Assembly (NCBI RefSeq): GCF_014652655.1
Contig: NZ_BMZF01000001.1
Coordinates: 310,001 to 374,000 of the forward strand
Length of the DNA: 64,000 nt
Source of the DNA: Paramylibacter ulvae
GTDB lineage: Bacteria > Pseudomonadota > Alphaproteobacteria > Rhodobacterales > Rhodobacteraceae
Reading direction: 5' to 3'
The notes beneath the pieces are model-generated. The model did not search any database, was not told where the DNA came from, and saw only the letters and a program-made list of their open reading frames with translations. Positions 51,131-62,031 of the stretch are shown in pieces; the stretch's first letter is position 1, and each line of letters starts with the position of its first letter. The position numbers and the translations under genes are program-made.

Positions 51131-51260
51131 CTTTTGGGGATAAATTCAGCATAAAATTGCCCGTTTCGTCATCAATTGTACCTGATGGAAATTTTACCTG
51201 ACAAGCAGCGCAAATAACGCTAAAAACCAGCGAAATTAAAACGAGCAGCGAGAATTACAA

Positions 51261-51953
51261 ATGAAACTGACTGTATGTTCAATCACATTGGCACTGGGCA
51301 TGACCGTTTCGTCCATTGCCATGGCGCAATCGAACGATGCCGAAACGCCCACAACAGAAACACCTGCCGCAGAGACACCTGCAACAGAGGCACCTGCAAC
51401 ACCGGCAGAAAGCTCTCCAGAAGCGGGTGCTGAAGCAGAAGCAGCGCCAGCACAAGACGAAACGTTTCCAGTTGCAAGTGACGAAGCACCAACGGACGGT
51501 GAACCACAAGTTGGCCAAGAATTCGTGCGCGAAACCCATGGCGATTGGCAAGTGCGCTGCATTAAAGGTGATGAAACCGACGCGTGTAGCCTTTATCAAC
51601 TGCTTAACGACAGCGACGGCAATAGCGTTGCGGAATTCAACGTTGTTGCATTACCAAAAGGCAGCCAAGCCGTTGCAGGTGTTACATTCATTACACCGCT
51701 TGGCACGTTGTTGCCATCAGGAGCAAAAATGCGCATCGATTCTGGCAAAGTTCGTAGCTATGAATTTAGCTGGTGTGAAAAATCAGGCTGTATTTCACGC
51801 TTTGGCCTGCCAAACAGCGAAATGAATGCATTGAAAAAAGGTGCGAATGCGGTGATGACAATCACATCTGTTGGCGCACCCGACAAACCAATTCCATTGG
51901 CTGTGTCATTGTCAGGCATTACCGCAGCGTGGGATGCAATCGCACCCAAATAA
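51261..51953 (+). CDS. Invasion-associated locus B (IalB) family protein
   Basis: Secreted protein of 230 residues. A signal peptide (1-22, cut after AMA) is followed by a Thr/Pro/Glu/Ala-rich linker (about 25-80) and an IalB domain (about 85-225), with HGDWQVRCI, four cysteines placed as pairs (QVRCIKGDETDACSLY and WCEKSGCISRFG), and FITPLGTLLPSG. The family is named after a Bartonella invasion gene but is widespread in free-living alphaproteobacteria, with an unknown cell envelope role. A strong terminator follows. Confidence 0.88.
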   Translation: MKLTVCSITLALGMTVSSIAMAQSNDAETPTTETPAAETPATEAPATPAESSPEAGAEAEAAPAQDETFPVASDEAPTDGEPQVGQEFVRETHGDWQVRCIKGDETDACSLYQLLNDSDGNSVAEFNVVALPKGSQAVAGVTFITPLGTLLPSGAKMRIDSGKVRSYEFSWCEKSGCISRFGLPNSEMNALKKGANAVMTITSVGAPDKPIPLAVSLSGITAAWDAIAPK

Positions 51954-51974
51954 ATCATCGAAATTCTGATGTGT

Positions 51975-52007
51975 AAGCCCGCGCAATTTGTGCGGGCTTT
52001 ATATTTT
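51975..52007 (+). terminator. Terminator of the ialB-like gene
   Basis: Stem AAGCCCGCGCA / TGTGCGGGCTT (one G-U pair) with a three-base loop, followed by TATATTTT. It overlaps the stop of the convergent ketoacyl synthase gene. Confidence 0.85.
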
Positions 52008-53207
52008 GCGCAGCGCTATTACCGCGTTTAAACCACCAAATGCGAATGCGTTGCTAATGGCGACATCAACGGATGTTTGCCGTGCTTCGTTGGGCACAAA
52101 ATCCAAATCACATTCTGGATCACTGTCGCGCAGATTAATCGTGGGTGCGATAACGCCATCCTTGATCGCGGCAATACAGGCCAGCATTTCAACCGCCCCC
52201 GTGCCACCGATCAAATGCCCATGCATGGATTTCGTCGATGACACCATCACGTTATATGCGTGGTCGCCCAAGGCATCCTTGATCGCGGCACATTCGGTTT
52301 TGTCATTCGCCGCCGTACCCGTGCCATGAGCATTGATGTAACCAACATCAGTTGGGTTTAACCCAGCACTGTTCAATGCGCCTTGGATTGCGCGCCGTGC
52401 GCCGCCCACGCTTGGCATGACGATATCGCTGGCGTCCGAGCTCATGGCGAAACCTGCAACTTCTGCCAAAATTTCTGCACCGCGCACACGGGCATGTTCA
52501 TATTCTTCGAACACAAAAACGGCAGCGCCCTCGCCCTGCACCATGCCATCGCGGCTGGCGCAGAACGGGCGGCAACCTGTGTTGGACATCACGCGAAGCC
52601 CTTCCCATGCCTTGATCCCACCAAAGCATAACATGCTTTCGCTACCACCAGTTATCATCGCCTTGGCAGCGCCCGATTGTACCATTTGAAACGCCTGCCC
52701 CATGGCATGGTTTGATGATGCACAGGCTGTCGAAACCGTAAAACACGGCCCCTTTAATCCATGGGTCATAGATACATGTGAAACGGCGGAATTATTCATC
52801 AAACGGGGCACGACAAATGGATGCACACGGTTTTTGCCATCCTCATAAACGGAACGATAATTTTCATCCTGTGTTTGCAGACCACCGCCAGCTGTGCCCA
52901 AAATCACACCCGAAAATTCGGCCAATTCGCCATCAAAAACCAATCCAGATTGTGAAATGGCTTGTTCTGCGGCGATCAACGCGAATTGTGTAAATGGGTC
53001 ATAGAAATTAAGCTGTTGGCGGCTGAACCGTTCGCTGGCATCAAAGTTTTTGATCTGCCCGCCAATTTTAATCGACAGACGATCCGCATTTGGAAATTCC
53101 AATTCACCAATGCCGCATTTACCATTCGCCATCGCATCAATTGTTTGCGCGACATTGTTGCCCAAGGCATTGATCGTTCCTTGCCCCGTAATGACAACCC
53201 GTTTCAT
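51999..53207 (-). CDS. Beta-ketoacyl-ACP synthase, FabF-like
   Basis: Condensing enzyme of 402 residues with the Cys-His-His triad: C162 in STACASSN, H294 in NAHGTGT and H329 in KSMHGHLIG. It diverges from a housekeeping FabF in parts of the N-terminal half (YDPFTQFALIAAEQAI is kept). It follows directly after an acyl carrier protein gene (one base between stop and start) and lpxD. A role in making a special acyl chain for lipid A is likely from context but not shown. Confidence 0.88.
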   Translation of the reverse strand: MKRVVITGQGTINALGNNVAQTIDAMANGKCGIGELEFPNADRLSIKIGGQIKNFDASERFSRQQLNFYDPFTQFALIAAEQAISQSGLVFDGELAEFSGVILGTAGGGLQTQDENYRSVYEDGKNRVHPFVVPRLMNNSAVSHVSMTHGLKGPCFTVSTACASSNHAMGQAFQMVQSGAAKAMITGGSESMLCFGGIKAWEGLRVMSNTGCRPFCASRDGMVQGEGAAVFVFEEYEHARVRGAEILAEVAGFAMSSDASDIVMPSVGGARRAIQGALNSAGLNPTDVGYINAHGTGTAANDKTECAAIKDALGDHAYNVMVSSTKSMHGHLIGGTGAVEMLACIAAIKDGVIAPTINLRDSDPECDLDFVPNEARQTSVDVAISNAFAFGGLNAVIALRKI

Positions 53208-53208
53208 A

Positions 53209-53469
53209 TCAAGCTGATTTCGCGGCGATCAAGCCTTCGACTGCGGTGACAATTGATTGCACGGATGACACGTCAAAATCAGATGCGCTTGGATCATTTG
53301 CATTAAATGGTACGGATACGTCAAAGTTTTCTTCGATGGCGAAGACGGTTTCAACTAATCCCATGGAATCAAGTCCCAATTCTTCGATCCCCATTTCAAG
53401 TGAAACATCACTTGGCTCGAGCACCGCTTGTTCAGCGATGATTTCGACAATCTTGTCTTGAACAGACAT
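53209..53469 (-). CDS. Acyl carrier protein, specialised
   Basis: An 86-residue acyl carrier protein. The 4'-phosphopantetheine serine is S35 in LGLDSMGLVE. It is less acidic and differs from the housekeeping AcpP type, which has ADSLDTVELVM at that place. It is followed by a ketoacyl synthase one base later, and preceded by lpxD (35 bases). Rhizobia use a separate AcpXL with condensing enzymes for very long lipid A chains; this pair resembles that logic, but is not proven to be it. Confidence 0.88.
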   Translation of the reverse strand: MSVQDKIVEIIAEQAVLEPSDVSLEMGIEELGLDSMGLVETVFAIEENFDVSVPFNANDPSASDFDVSSVQSIVTAVEGLIAAKSA

Positions 53470-53504
53470 CTTTTCAGATCCCTTTGCAGTTAGTCGTCTG
53501 CCTA

Positions 53505-54599
53505 TTACTTTGTTTCCAGTATTTTTGAAACAGATTTTTGCAGCTCTGCGACCTTTGCAGCCAATCGCGGTAAACGGCGCAGCGCGGTGTAGGATTTAAT
53601 ATTCAAATCCATTTTCATCGCAGGGTTACCCATCATCACACGCCCCGCGGGAACATTGGATGAAATTCCTGATTTCCCCGCCGCAATGACATCGGAACCG
53701 ATATTGATATGATCGGCCACGCCAACCTGTCCGCCCAACACGACGCGATCGCCAATCACGCTGCTGCCTGCGATGCCAACTTGGCCACAAATCAAACAGG
53801 TTTGCCCGACAACCACGTTATGGCCAATATGCACAAGATTATCCAATTTCGTGCCATTACCGATGGTTGTATTTGCAATCGTGCCGCGATCAATCGTGCA
53901 ATTTGCACCCATTTCCACGTCATCCCCGATATGCACAGCACCCAACGAATTGATCCGCGAAAAACCATCCGTGCGGGTGTGTTCGCTGATTTGACCCGTT
54001 TTTTTCGCCTCTTCCACCGCACCTGGTTGTGGGGTGACATACGAAAACCCATCCGCACCGACAACGGTGTTGGATTGGGAAATAAAGCCGTTGCCAATTT
54101 TGACCCGCGCACCGATGCGCACGCCGGAATATAACAACGCGTTATCACCGATCATGGCATCCTCGCCGATGGTACAATGCCCCACCATGCGCAAATTATC
54201 CCCGATTACCGCACGCGCACCAACCACGCAAAATGGGCCAATGGCGGCATTTGCACCGATCTTGGCCGTTGGATCAACAATCGCGCTTGGGTGGATGCCC
54301 GTGGATATCTCGGGCTTGTGCTCAAAAATATAGGATATGCCCGATAATACATATCGCGAACGCGGTGCAATGATCGCGGCAGACAGCCCCATATCACGCC
54401 AATCCGCATCCGGCCAAATGATCGCCGCACTTGCTGATCCTTGGCGTAGTGCGGATTCATAGGTTGGCTCCATCGCCAACGCGAGCTGGCCCGAAACTGC
54501 CTTCGCTGGCTCTTGTACTGCGCTGATTTTAATATCTAAATCACCAACAGCATCGGCGCCCAATGCCGCTGCAATTTCACCAACTGTCAATTCAGGCAT
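53505..54599 (-). CDS. lpxD: UDP-3-O-acylglucosamine N-acyltransferase LpxD
   Basis: Third step of lipid A synthesis, adding the N-linked hydroxyacyl chain to UDP-3-O-acylglucosamine. The 364-residue protein has an N-terminal uridine-binding domain (about 1-100) and a beta-helix of hexapeptide repeats (about 105-310) with [20 protein letters not shown] as the catalytic region. It is far from lpxA-lpxB and instead lies with an ACP and a ketoacyl synthase gene. Confidence 0.96.
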   Translation of the reverse strand: MPELTVGEIAAALGADAVGDLDIKISAVQEPAKAVSGQLALAMEPTYESALRQGSASAAIIWPDADWRDMGLSAAIIAPRSRYVLSGISYIFEHKPEISTGIHPSAIVDPTAKIGANAAIGPFCVVGARAVIGDNLRMVGHCTIGEDAMIGDNALLYSGVRIGARVKIGNGFISQSNTVVGADGFSYVTPQPGAVEEAKKTGQISEHTRTDGFSRINSLGAVHIGDDVEMGANCTIDRGTIANTTIGNGTKLDNLVHIGHNVVVGQTCLICGQVGIAGSSVIGDRVVLGGQVGVADHINIGSDVIAAGKSGISSNVPAGRVMMGNPAMKMDLNIKSYTALRRLPRLAAKVAELQKSVSKILETK

Positions 54600-54613
54600 A
54601 GCCGACCTTTCAC

Positions 54614-54639
54614 AAAAAAGGGCGCCACAATCGGCGCCC
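54614..54639 (-). terminator. Terminator of the L,D-transpeptidase gene
   Basis: Minus strand stem GGGCGCC / GGCGCCC with a six-base loop followed by six T, 22 bases past the stop. It also separates this gene from lpxD. Confidence 0.92.
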
Positions 54640-54661
54640 CGTTTATCACCGTAAGTGGTGT

Positions 54662-56284
54662 TTAGCTTTCTACGGCGGTCAACGCCACCCCTGCACGGGT
54701 CAAGGCGTTGAAAACCTTCTTGTCGCGGCCATAAATGTCGCTGCGATAAATTGGTTTTGATCCACCGTCAAAATAAACCGTACGATATGTGATATACACT
54801 GGCACTGGTGTTTTCAAATTCACAAAGCGTTCCTTTTTGGCATTCAACCAATTTGCAAAAGATGCCTTTGGGTTTGCCTCTTGGCGTTCCAGCAATTTGT
54901 AAGCAAAATCAAACGGTTGGTGCACACGGATACAACCGTGGCTGAACGCGCGGGTTTCCTTGTTAAACAACGATTTTGATGGCGTGTCGTGCAAATAAAT
55001 ATTGTATTTATTTGGGAACATAAATTTCACCAAGCCAAGCGCGTTGCGCGGATCAGGTTTTTGTTTGATGTAATATGGGAATTTGCCGTAGTTATCTTTG
55101 TTATACTTGGACAATTCAGCCACGCTTGGGCGCACGGCCTTACCGCTTCCGTTCACCATATACATGTTACGCTTAGCCAAGAAATTTGGGTCGCGTTTGA
55201 TGATTGGAACATATTCTTTTACCGCGATGGATTTTGGTACGTTCCATGTGGGATTCACCACCATATGGGTCATTGAATCGTAAAATTCTGGTGTGCGGAA
55301 ATCGTTTTTGGTTTGGCCAATCACAGTGCGCGATTTAAACGAAACCTTGCCTTTATCAACCAGCGATACGGAATAATCTGGCAAGTTCACCATGACATGG
55401 CGGTCACCACGTGGAAAATTCAACCAGCGTTGGCGTTCTAGGTTTACCAGAACCTTGACCATCTGGGCCTTTGGCCCAAAATTCATCGAACGGATAGTTG
55501 ATGGGCCAACGATACCGTCCGCTCCCAACCCGCGATCCGTTTGGAATTTCTTCACAACCGCGACAAGTTTCGTATCATAGGTTGGTGAATTGCCAAGTTT
55601 TCCATAACCAAGCGCACCCAGTTTTTGGCGCATGATCACAACATTTTTGCTGCTGATGCCCGGTTTGATGGTGGCCATTGGCACATCCACAGCCGAAGCA
55701 CCGCGCATTGATTTTGACAGGCGCTCACGCTCTTTCAGCAATGCTGTGTATTCTGGATTGCTGGGTGCGAGTTTTGCCAAATAACCTTTCGGTGAACTTT
55801 TCGCAAAATTTGTAAGCAAGCCGTAAGCCGCATATTTTTTCGGTTGCACCGCGATTTCACGATCAACGGCGCTTGGTTGTAACACACCAGATGAAATGTC
55901 GCGCGCGTATTGAACAAATGTTTTGCTCGCAAGGATTTCGGCATTTCCACGATCCTCTGCAGAACGCGCGGATTTCAACGCTTTCATCAAACCAGATGGG
56001 TTGTAGCGTGAAACGGGCAAACCGTGATCACTGGCGTCGCGCAAAACTTTGATAAAGGCATTGCGTCGTGAAGAATTTTGGTTTCCAACCCAGATCGGTT
56101 TAAACCGACGTTCTTGGTAGAATTTCACAATATCAGCATCAGCCGCTTTTAATCGCGCCGCACTGTTTTGAATGCCAGGATAAAGCAATGATTGTGCCTG
56201 CACCGGTGCGTTCAATGTTGCGCTTGCTGAAATTGCAAATAGCGCAAAACTCGCCACCTTGAGCGGCTTTAATATCTTAATCAT
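54662..56284 (-). CDS. L,D-transpeptidase of the YcbB type
   Basis: Secreted murein cross-linking enzyme of 540 residues. A signal peptide (about 1-30) precedes a scaffold domain; a peptidoglycan-binding module spans about 208-268 ([10 protein letters not shown] to GIVGPSTI). The YkuD catalytic domain (about 295-475) has H432, then H449 and the nucleophile C451 in [10 protein letters not shown]. It makes 3-3 cross-links resistant to most penicillins. Monocistronic with its own terminator; the DUF882 gene diverges from it. Confidence 0.94.
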   Translation of the reverse strand: MIKILKPLKVASFALFAISASATLNAPVQAQSLLYPGIQNSAARLKAADADIVKFYQERRFKPIWVGNQNSSRRNAFIKVLRDASDHGLPVSRYNPSGLMKALKSARSAEDRGNAEILASKTFVQYARDISSGVLQPSAVDREIAVQPKKYAAYGLLTNFAKSSPKGYLAKLAPSNPEYTALLKERERLSKSMRGASAVDVPMATIKPGISSKNVVIMRQKLGALGYGKLGNSPTYDTKLVAVVKKFQTDRGLGADGIVGPSTIRSMNFGPKAQMVKVLVNLERQRWLNFPRGDRHVMVNLPDYSVSLVDKGKVSFKSRTVIGQTKNDFRTPEFYDSMTHMVVNPTWNVPKSIAVKEYVPIIKRDPNFLAKRNMYMVNGSGKAVRPSVAELSKYNKDNYGKFPYYIKQKPDPRNALGLVKFMFPNKYNIYLHDTPSKSLFNKETRAFSHGCIRVHQPFDFAYKLLERQEANPKASFANWLNAKKERFVNLKTPVPVYITYRTVYFDGGSKPIYRSDIYGRDKKVFNALTRAGVALTAVES

Positions 56285-56611
56285 ATGCTTCAGTCCCCGT
56301 AACCATGGTTTTATACAAGTAATATAATCCCTTTATCACCAATTGTTAGGCTCCTGCCAATCAAATTTTCGGCAAGTTTTCGCCCATTAAGTTCGAATTT
56401 ACAAATTACAACTAGAACAAAAAGTGATCAAAGTTACAAATTCGCATGATTGTCGCTAACCCCCTGCTATCTAAGCAAAAATTCGCTGAAAAATAAAGTT
56501 TACCTTGGAATTCGAATCGGCCTGTGTAATAAAAACATATCCGATTTCCACGGGGGGCAATCGGTAAAGGCTCAAAATAGGGCTGTCAAAAAAGAGGACA
56601 GGTTACACAAA
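56285..56611. other. 327-base divergent gap with paired TTACAAATT repeats
   Basis: Between the L,D-transpeptidase gene and the DUF882 gene. Two direct copies of TTACAAATT (56399-56407 and 56434-56442) lie 35 bases apart, close to three helical turns. I found no convincing core promoter, tRNA or small gene. An open frame starting with TTG at 56450 joins the DUF882 gene but lacks a ribosome site. Confidence 0.4.
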
Positions 56612-57181
56612 ATGGAATCGCAAGATAATTCAAATTTGTCTCGGCGTGGCTTGCTAGGGGCATTCGCAGGAATTGCTATGGTGTCGGCGGCACCAGTTTA
56701 TTCAAAATCTTTTGGTTACGTTAAAGGCGCTGGCAATATTCGCCGCGTACGATTGCGCTCGGCACGTACAGGTGAATCTGTTGATACGATTTACTGGATT
56801 GACGGCCAATACATCAAACCCGCAATGAAAGAGATCAATTATTTCATGCGTGATTGGCGTGAAAACTCTGTTGCGAAAATGGATCCAAATTTGATCGATG
56901 TCATTGCCGCAACGCATTTCCGTCTTGATACGGATGAACCATTCACTTTGCTATCTGGTTATCGCACCAGCCGTACCAATAACATGTTACGTTCGCGTGG
57001 TTCTGGCGTAGCCAAGAAAAGCTATCACCTGAAAGCACAGGCATCTGATGTGCGTTTAAAATCCCGTTCAGTCAGCAATATCGCGCGTGCGGCTGTTGCC
57101 GGTCGTGGTGGTGGCGTTGGTAAATATCACCGCTCTGGTTTTGTGCATGTGGATTGTGGTCCAATTCGCACTTGGGGCTAA
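56612..57181 (+). CDS. DUF882 (YcbK-like) murein peptidase, Tat-exported
   Basis: A 189-residue protein of the DUF882/M15 family related to E. coli YcbK. The ATG at 56612 sets a twin-arginine signal (SRRGLLGAFAG, 10-20). Metal ligands are H139 and D146 in SYHLKAQASDVRL and H179 in VHVDCG, with the conserved LLSGYRTSRTNNML block. It probably cleaves peptide bonds of murein in the periplasm. It diverges from the L,D-transpeptidase gene, another wall enzyme. An ORF of 243 residues starting upstream with TTG is not favoured. Confidence 0.88.
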   Translation: MESQDNSNLSRRGLLGAFAGIAMVSAAPVYSKSFGYVKGAGNIRRVRLRSARTGESVDTIYWIDGQYIKPAMKEINYFMRDWRENSVAKMDPNLIDVIAATHFRLDTDEPFTLLSGYRTSRTNNMLRSRGSGVAKKSYHLKAQASDVRLKSRSVSNIARAAVAGRGGGVGKYHRSGFVHVDCGPIRTWG

Positions 57182-57203
57182 CAACCTAATCACTAAAAAA
57201 ACT

Positions 57204-57229
57204 AACCCGCCAATTTGACGGGTTTTTTT
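57204..57229. terminator. Bidirectional terminator between DUF882 gene and proA
   Basis: Stem AACCCG / CGGGTT with T runs on both strands (seven T after it on the plus strand; TTAGTTTTTTT on the minus strand). Confidence 0.88.
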
Positions 57230-57234
57230 ATGCG

Positions 57235-58491
57235 TTATGCTCGGATTGTACCATCACCTTCGACCAAGTATTTGAAACTGGTCAATTGTTCTGCCCCAAC
57301 GGGACCGCGTGCATGCATTTTCCCCGTTGCGATACCAATTTCGCCCCCCATGCCAAATTCGCCGCCATCCGCAAACTGTGTCGATGCGTTGCGCATCAAA
57401 ATCGCGCTATCAACCCGTTGAAAAAACACATTCGCGGTTTCGTCGTTTTCCGTCATGATACAATCTGTATGGTTTGATGAATATTGGCGCAGATGGGCAA
57501 TTGCGCCCCCGACCCCGTCCACGATACGTGCGGCGATAATCATATCCAGATATTCACGCCCCCAATCGTCGTTGTTCGCCGCAATCACACCATCAATGGA
57601 TTGCAGCGTCTCATCACCGCGCACCTCTACACCCGCCGCGATAAGGTCGGATATAAATGGCGCACCGTGGGTTTCATAAAATTCACGATCAATCAGCAGA
57701 CATTCCGCCGAACCACAAATGCCAGTACGCCGGGTTTTTGCGTTCATGATAACCTTGCGGGTTTTTTCCAGATCTGCATCCACATCAACATAAATGTGGC
57801 AAATACCTTCGAGATGAGCAAACACAGGCACACGTGCCTCTGATTGTACACGCCCAACCAAACCTTTGCCACCGCGTGGTACAATCACATCAATCGTATC
57901 GGTCATGGTTAACATTTCACCCACCGCCGCACGATCACGTGTGGGAACCAACTGAATGGAATCCGCAGGCAGCCCAGCCTTGACCAAGCCATCAACCAAA
58001 CATTGATGGATGGCGCCAGATGAATGAAAACTCTCTGAACCACCACGTAAAATCACGGCATTCCCCGCCTTTAGGCAGAGCGCACCCGCATCCGCGGTAA
58101 CATTTGGACGACTTTCGTATATCACGCCAATAACGCCCAGCGGTGTGCGCACACGCTTGATATTCAGCCCCGTTGGACGATCCCAAGATTGCAATATCGC
58201 ACCAACAGGATCTGGTTGTCCTGCAACTTCGCGAAGCGCGCCAACAATGCCCTCGATCCGTGCCTCGTCCAACATAAGGCGATCCAACATCGCATCGGAC
58301 AAACCTTTGTCGCGACCAAATTCCATGTCTTTTGCATTCGCGGCAATAATATCGGCGCGGTTTTTCCACACTGCTTCGGCGGCAAAATTCAATGCATCGG
58401 TTTTGCTGTCAGGGTTGGCATAGGCCAATTCTGCGCTGGCTGCTTTTGCTTTTTGGCCAATTTCAGCCATCATTTTTTTAATGTCCATCAT
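57235..58491 (-). CDS. proA: Gamma-glutamyl phosphate reductase ProA
   Basis: Second step of proline synthesis, making glutamate semialdehyde with NADPH; 418 residues. The aldehyde dehydrogenase fold has [24 protein letters not shown] and the catalytic cysteine in [14 protein letters not shown]. It starts four bases after the proB stop; either of two tandem ATG codons may be used. It ends at a bidirectional terminator. Confidence 0.97.
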   Translation of the reverse strand: MMDIKKMMAEIGQKAKAASAELAYANPDSKTDALNFAAEAVWKNRADIIAANAKDMEFGRDKGLSDAMLDRLMLDEARIEGIVGALREVAGQPDPVGAILQSWDRPTGLNIKRVRTPLGVIGVIYESRPNVTADAGALCLKAGNAVILRGGSESFHSSGAIHQCLVDGLVKAGLPADSIQLVPTRDRAAVGEMLTMTDTIDVIVPRGGKGLVGRVQSEARVPVFAHLEGICHIYVDVDADLEKTRKVIMNAKTRRTGICGSAECLLIDREFYETHGAPFISDLIAAGVEVRGDETLQSIDGVIAANNDDWGREYLDMIIAARIVDGVGGAIAHLRQYSSNHTDCIMTENDETANVFFQRVDSAILMRNASTQFADGGEFGMGGEIGIATGKMHARGPVGAEQLTSFKYLVEGDGTIRA

Positions 58492-58495
58492 GCCC

Positions 58496-59602
58496 TCATA
58501 TCACCATATCGTCGCGGTGAATTAACACACCGCGCCCTGGGTATCCCAATATTTCTTTGATTTCGCTGCTTTTACGCCCTGCGATTGCGCGCGCTTCTGC
58601 GGCGTCGTAATTGACCAAACCTTTGGCCAATTCAGCGCCTGTTTGATTTTCAATCGACACCAGATCACCACGACCAAACACGCCAGAAATCTGTGCAATC
58701 CCCGCGACCAGCAATGATTTACCTTGGCCAAGCGCGGTTGCCGCGCCCTCGTCCACGATTACGGCACCTTTGGGTTTCATCCCAGCAATCCATTTTTTAC
58801 GTGCTTGGCGGGGGTCGCCTTCGGCCAGGAATAGGCTATGTTTTGCACCGTTTTGCAACGCATCCAGCGGGCGTTCAATATCCCCAAGCATAATAACCAT
58901 AGCGCAACCCGCACGCATTGCGGTTTTCGCGGCCATGATTTTGGTTTTCATGCCCCCCTTGGCACCGGCCGTGCCCGCACCACCCGCCATTTTTTCCAGC
59001 TCTGGCGTGATTGTTTGCACAACATCCATACGTTTGGCATCAGGATCGGTTTTTGGATTGCCTGTATAAAACCCATCCACATCGGACAATAAAACCAACA
59101 TATCCGCACCACACATGGATGCCACCTGTGCGGCAAGGCGATCATTGTCGCCGTAACGAATTTCATCCGTTGCCACCGTGTCGTTTTCATTCACGATTGG
59201 CACAACGCCATGCTGCAATAACGTCGTCATCGTTGCGCGTGAATTCAGATAACGTCGGCGATCCGCGCTATCCTCTAGCGTCAACAATATCTGCGCGGTT
59301 TTTATACCAAGGGGTTCCAGTACCTGTTCATATGCGCGTGCCAATCGAATTTGGCCGACTGCTGCCGCTGCTTGGCTTTGTTCCAATGTTAATGCGCCCG
59401 CGGGCAAACCCAAAACCAAACGCCCCAATGCGATGGAACCCGATGAAACCAAGACCACGTCTTTGCCAGCGGCGCGCATTGCTGCCACATCATTGGCGAC
59501 ACCTTGTAACCACGACAGACGCAATTGCGAGCTTTCGCTATCAACCAATAACGCAGAACCAATTTTGATGACGATACGATTTGTCTGATCTAGGGGCGCC
59601 AT
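58496..59602 (-). CDS. proB: Glutamate 5-kinase ProB
   Basis: First step of proline synthesis, feedback controlled by proline; 368 residues. The amino acid kinase domain (about 1-255) has [21 protein letters not shown] and the [12 protein letters not shown] and [12 protein letters not shown] loops; a PUA domain takes the last 80 residues. It overlaps obgE by 13 bases, so the operon order is obgE, proB, proA. Confidence 0.97.
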   Translation of the reverse strand: MAPLDQTNRIVIKIGSALLVDSESSQLRLSWLQGVANDVAAMRAAGKDVVLVSSGSIALGRLVLGLPAGALTLEQSQAAAAVGQIRLARAYEQVLEPLGIKTAQILLTLEDSADRRRYLNSRATMTTLLQHGVVPIVNENDTVATDEIRYGDNDRLAAQVASMCGADMLVLLSDVDGFYTGNPKTDPDAKRMDVVQTITPELEKMAGGAGTAGAKGGMKTKIMAAKTAMRAGCAMVIMLGDIERPLDALQNGAKHSLFLAEGDPRQARKKWIAGMKPKGAVIVDEGAATALGQGKSLLVAGIAQISGVFGRGDLVSIENQTGAELAKGLVNYDAAEARAIAGRKSSEIKEILGYPGRGVLIHRDDMVI

Positions 59603-60636
59603 CCTGTCGTCCCTTCGTCGGCGTTTTCCTCCGCCTTTTCACGCGCATTTCGTGTTTCAACCTGTGTTGCAAGCGCACGTAGAACATTATCCGTTCCTGT
59701 ACGTGCAACCGCTGACATCGCCAAAACCGTTCCGCCGCTGGCCTGTTCCAGATCGTTGATTTTTTGGGCTTGTTCAACTTCGTCCAACGCATCAATCTTG
59801 TTTAACACGGTAACACGTGGGCGATCGGCCAGATCATCGCCGTATTTTTCCAGCTCTGTGATAATCGTTTGATAATCGGTTACGACATCCTCGGATGTGC
59901 CATCAATCAAATGCAACAACACCGCACAGCGTTCGACGTGGCCCAGAAAACGGTGGCCCAAACCAACACCTTCGGATGCACCAGCGATCAGGCCAGGGAT
60001 ATCGGCGATCACAAATTCCTTGGCGTCAATGCCAACAACGCCCAAATTGGGATGCAGCGTGGTAAACGGATAATCCGCAATTTTCGGGCGGGCATTTGAA
60101 GTTGCCGCCAAAAATGTTGATTTCCCAGCATTTGGCAACCCCAACAATCCCACATCCGCGATCAGTTTCAGACGTAGCCATACTTCTAATTCCACAAGCG
60201 GTTGGCCAGGGTTGGCGCGACGCGGTGCTTGGTTGGTGGATGATTTGAAATGAAGGTTCCCAAAACCGCCATTGCCACCTTGGGCCAACAACACACGTTG
60301 GCCTTCTTCGGTCAGATCAGCGATCACGGTTTCTTGGTCGTCTTCTAAAATTTCTGTGCCAACAGGAACCTTTAGAACGATATCTTCGCCGTCTTTGCCA
60401 GAACGTTGTTTCCCCATGCCGGGGCGGCCATTTTGGGCAAAGAAATGTTGCTGATAGCGAAAATCAATCAGTGTGTTCAGATTGTCCACGGCCTCGGCAT
60501 AAACGCCGCCGCCATTGCCGCCGTTACCCCCATCTGGGCCGCCGAATTCTTGGTGTGCTTCGCGGCGAAAAGATACACAGCCGTTACCGCCTGCGCCTGA
60601 TTTCAGATATACACGGGCGAGATCGAGGAATTTCAT
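59590..60636 (-). CDS. obgE: GTPase ObgE
   Basis: Essential GTPase for ribosome assembly and stress signalling, 348 residues. The glycine-rich Obg fold spans about 1-158 ([17 protein letters not shown]). G1 is GLPNAGKS (166-173), followed by [12 protein letters not shown] and NKIDALDE. It overlaps the end of the GNAT gene by four bases. The usual C-terminal extension is short. rplU, rpmA and obgE occur close together as in many bacteria. Confidence 0.97.
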   Translation of the reverse strand: MKFLDLARVYLKSGAGGNGCVSFRREAHQEFGGPDGGNGGNGGGVYAEAVDNLNTLIDFRYQQHFFAQNGRPGMGKQRSGKDGEDIVLKVPVGTEILEDDQETVIADLTEEGQRVLLAQGGNGGFGNLHFKSSTNQAPRRANPGQPLVELEVWLRLKLIADVGLLGLPNAGKSTFLAATSNARPKIADYPFTTLHPNLGVVGIDAKEFVIADIPGLIAGASEGVGLGHRFLGHVERCAVLLHLIDGTSEDVVTDYQTIITELEKYGDDLADRPRVTVLNKIDALDEVEQAQKINDLEQASGGTVLAMSAVARTGTDNVLRALATQVETRNAREKAEENADEGTTGWRP

Positions 60637-61667
60637 TTGTTTTGGCTTTCGAATTTGTGTCGCGTCAAGCGATATAGAAATACTGGTGAAGGCTCAAGCC
60701 GCGCTTTGGATGGCTCGATCGACTCGCCACATTTTTCAAAGCCAGCTTTTTCCAACACCCGCATCGACGCTGGGTTATCTGTGAATACTTCGGATGCAAT
60801 AGATGGCAAATCGAAGGTTTTAAAACTGTAATGGAGCAAGGCATTCAATGCCTCGGTTGTAAGGCCCCGGCCCTTAAACTGATTTGACATCACATAGGCG
60901 ACGGACGGATCTTTATCCCCGCCCAGCCCAATCACGCCAATCATGCGCCCACCATGCAAACAAATGGCCAGCATGAAACCAACCTGACCGCGAAACGCGG
61001 TATCGGCGATCATTTGTTTCACTTGGCTTTCTGGCCACGGTACGGGGATTTTTGAAACCATCCGCGCGGTTTCACGATTTCCCGAAATGCTCTGCATATC
61101 ATGCCAATCGTCCAATGACAGCGGGCGCAAAAATATCCGCGCAGATTCAATTGGTAAATTGAATGACGTAAGCCACGCATCGCGGGTTAAAACCGTGTTC
61201 ACATGATCAACAGTGCCGAGCAATACGGTATCAACTGTATTATATTCAGTGATCTGAAAGCCTAGCTTTTGCTGAACTGCCGCAGATTTATCATTATCGG
61301 CAATATAGCCTGAGCGCAGTTCAGTGTTTTTTGGATTGGAAAAATGCCAATTCACCACGGCACGCACAGCTTCTGATGCATATCCTTTGCCCCAATGATC
61401 CTGAGCAATCCAATACCCCAGCCCAACCAAACCATCCGTGCCGATACAGCCAACAAATTGGTTTTGATCAAAAATCGCAAAGGGTTTGATTTTCATCGAC
61501 TTGGTTTTGTTGATGAATTTCTTTGCGTCATCCAAACCATAGGGATTGGGCGCGGATGATAACCACCGCGCCACCTCGTAATCATTCAATGCTTTGGCCA
61601 CAGCAGGAGCATCCGCACTGGTGAAATGGCGCAGGGTCAAGCGTTTGGTTTGAATGACATCTTTCAT
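60633..61667 (-). CDS. Double GNAT-domain acetyltransferase
   Basis: A 344-residue protein with two GNAT domains of the RimJ/RimL type in tandem. The first (about 1-165) has [19 protein letters not shown] and [18 protein letters not shown]; the second (about 170-340) has [33 protein letters not shown] and [18 protein letters not shown]. Both keep the acetyl-CoA loop, so both may be active. The first has an altered C-terminal [13 protein letters not shown] motif. Substrate unknown. It overlaps obgE by four bases. Confidence 0.88.
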   Translation of the reverse strand: MKDVIQTKRLTLRHFTSADAPAVAKALNDYEVARWLSSAPNPYGLDDAKKFINKTKSMKIKPFAIFDQNQFVGCIGTDGLVGLGYWIAQDHWGKGYASEAVRAVVNWHFSNPKNTELRSGYIADNDKSAAVQQKLGFQITEYNTVDTVLLGTVDHVNTVLTRDAWLTSFNLPIESARIFLRPLSLDDWHDMQSISGNRETARMVSKIPVPWPESQVKQMIADTAFRGQVGFMLAICLHGGRMIGVIGLGGDKDPSVAYVMSNQFKGRGLTTEALNALLHYSFKTFDLPSIASEVFTDNPASMRVLEKAGFEKCGESIEPSKARLEPSPVFLYRLTRHKFESQNK

Positions 61668-61682
61668 GGGATCACTTTACAC

Positions 61683-61711
61683 AAAAAAAGGGTCGACGTA
61701 ACAGCCGACCC
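61683..61711 (-). terminator. Terminator of the rplU-rpmA operon
   Basis: Minus strand stem GGGTCG / CGACCC followed by seven T, 38 bases past the rpmA stop. Confidence 0.9.
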
Positions 61712-61749
61712 TTTTCAATAACCATATGGTTAATCTGAAATCAATCAGC

Positions 61750-62019
61750 TCATTCAGCAGCTTCCGCTACCGGCAAAACTGAAATGAATGTACGACCCTT
61801 GAAACCCTTGTGGAATTTCACGGCGCCACCTTTCAGTGCGAACAATGTGTGGTCTTTACCTTGACCAACATTTTCACCCGGCCACCATTTGTTACCGCGC
61901 TGACGCACGATGATGTTGCCTGGGATGACTGCTTCGCCACCGTATTTTTTTACACCAAGACGACGTCCAGCGGAGTCGCGACCGTTGCGGGACGAGCCGC
62001 CTGCCTTTTTATGTGCCAT
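61750..62019 (-). CDS. rpmA: 50S ribosomal protein L27
   Basis: Large-subunit protein near the peptidyl transfer centre, 89 residues. It starts [20 protein letters not shown] and has no cleaved N-terminal extension. [16 protein letters not shown] and FKGRTFISV are conserved. It lies 12 bases downstream of rplU. Confidence 0.98.
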   Translation of the reverse strand: MAHKKAGGSSRNGRDSAGRRLGVKKYGGEAVIPGNIIVRQRGNKWWPGENVGQGKDHTLFALKGGAVKFHKGFKGRTFISVLPVAEAAE

Positions 62020-62031
62020 TTCGCGTGTCCT

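Noticed and set aside
51039-51143. Open frame of 34 codons across the candidate small RNA
   Set aside because: No ribosome binding site before the ATG, and the terminator stem and T run lie within the frame, so a full-length mRNA is unlikely.
56450-56611. N-terminal extension of the DUF882 gene from a TTG codon
   Set aside because: The extension has no ribosome site and would place the twin-arginine signal far inside the protein.
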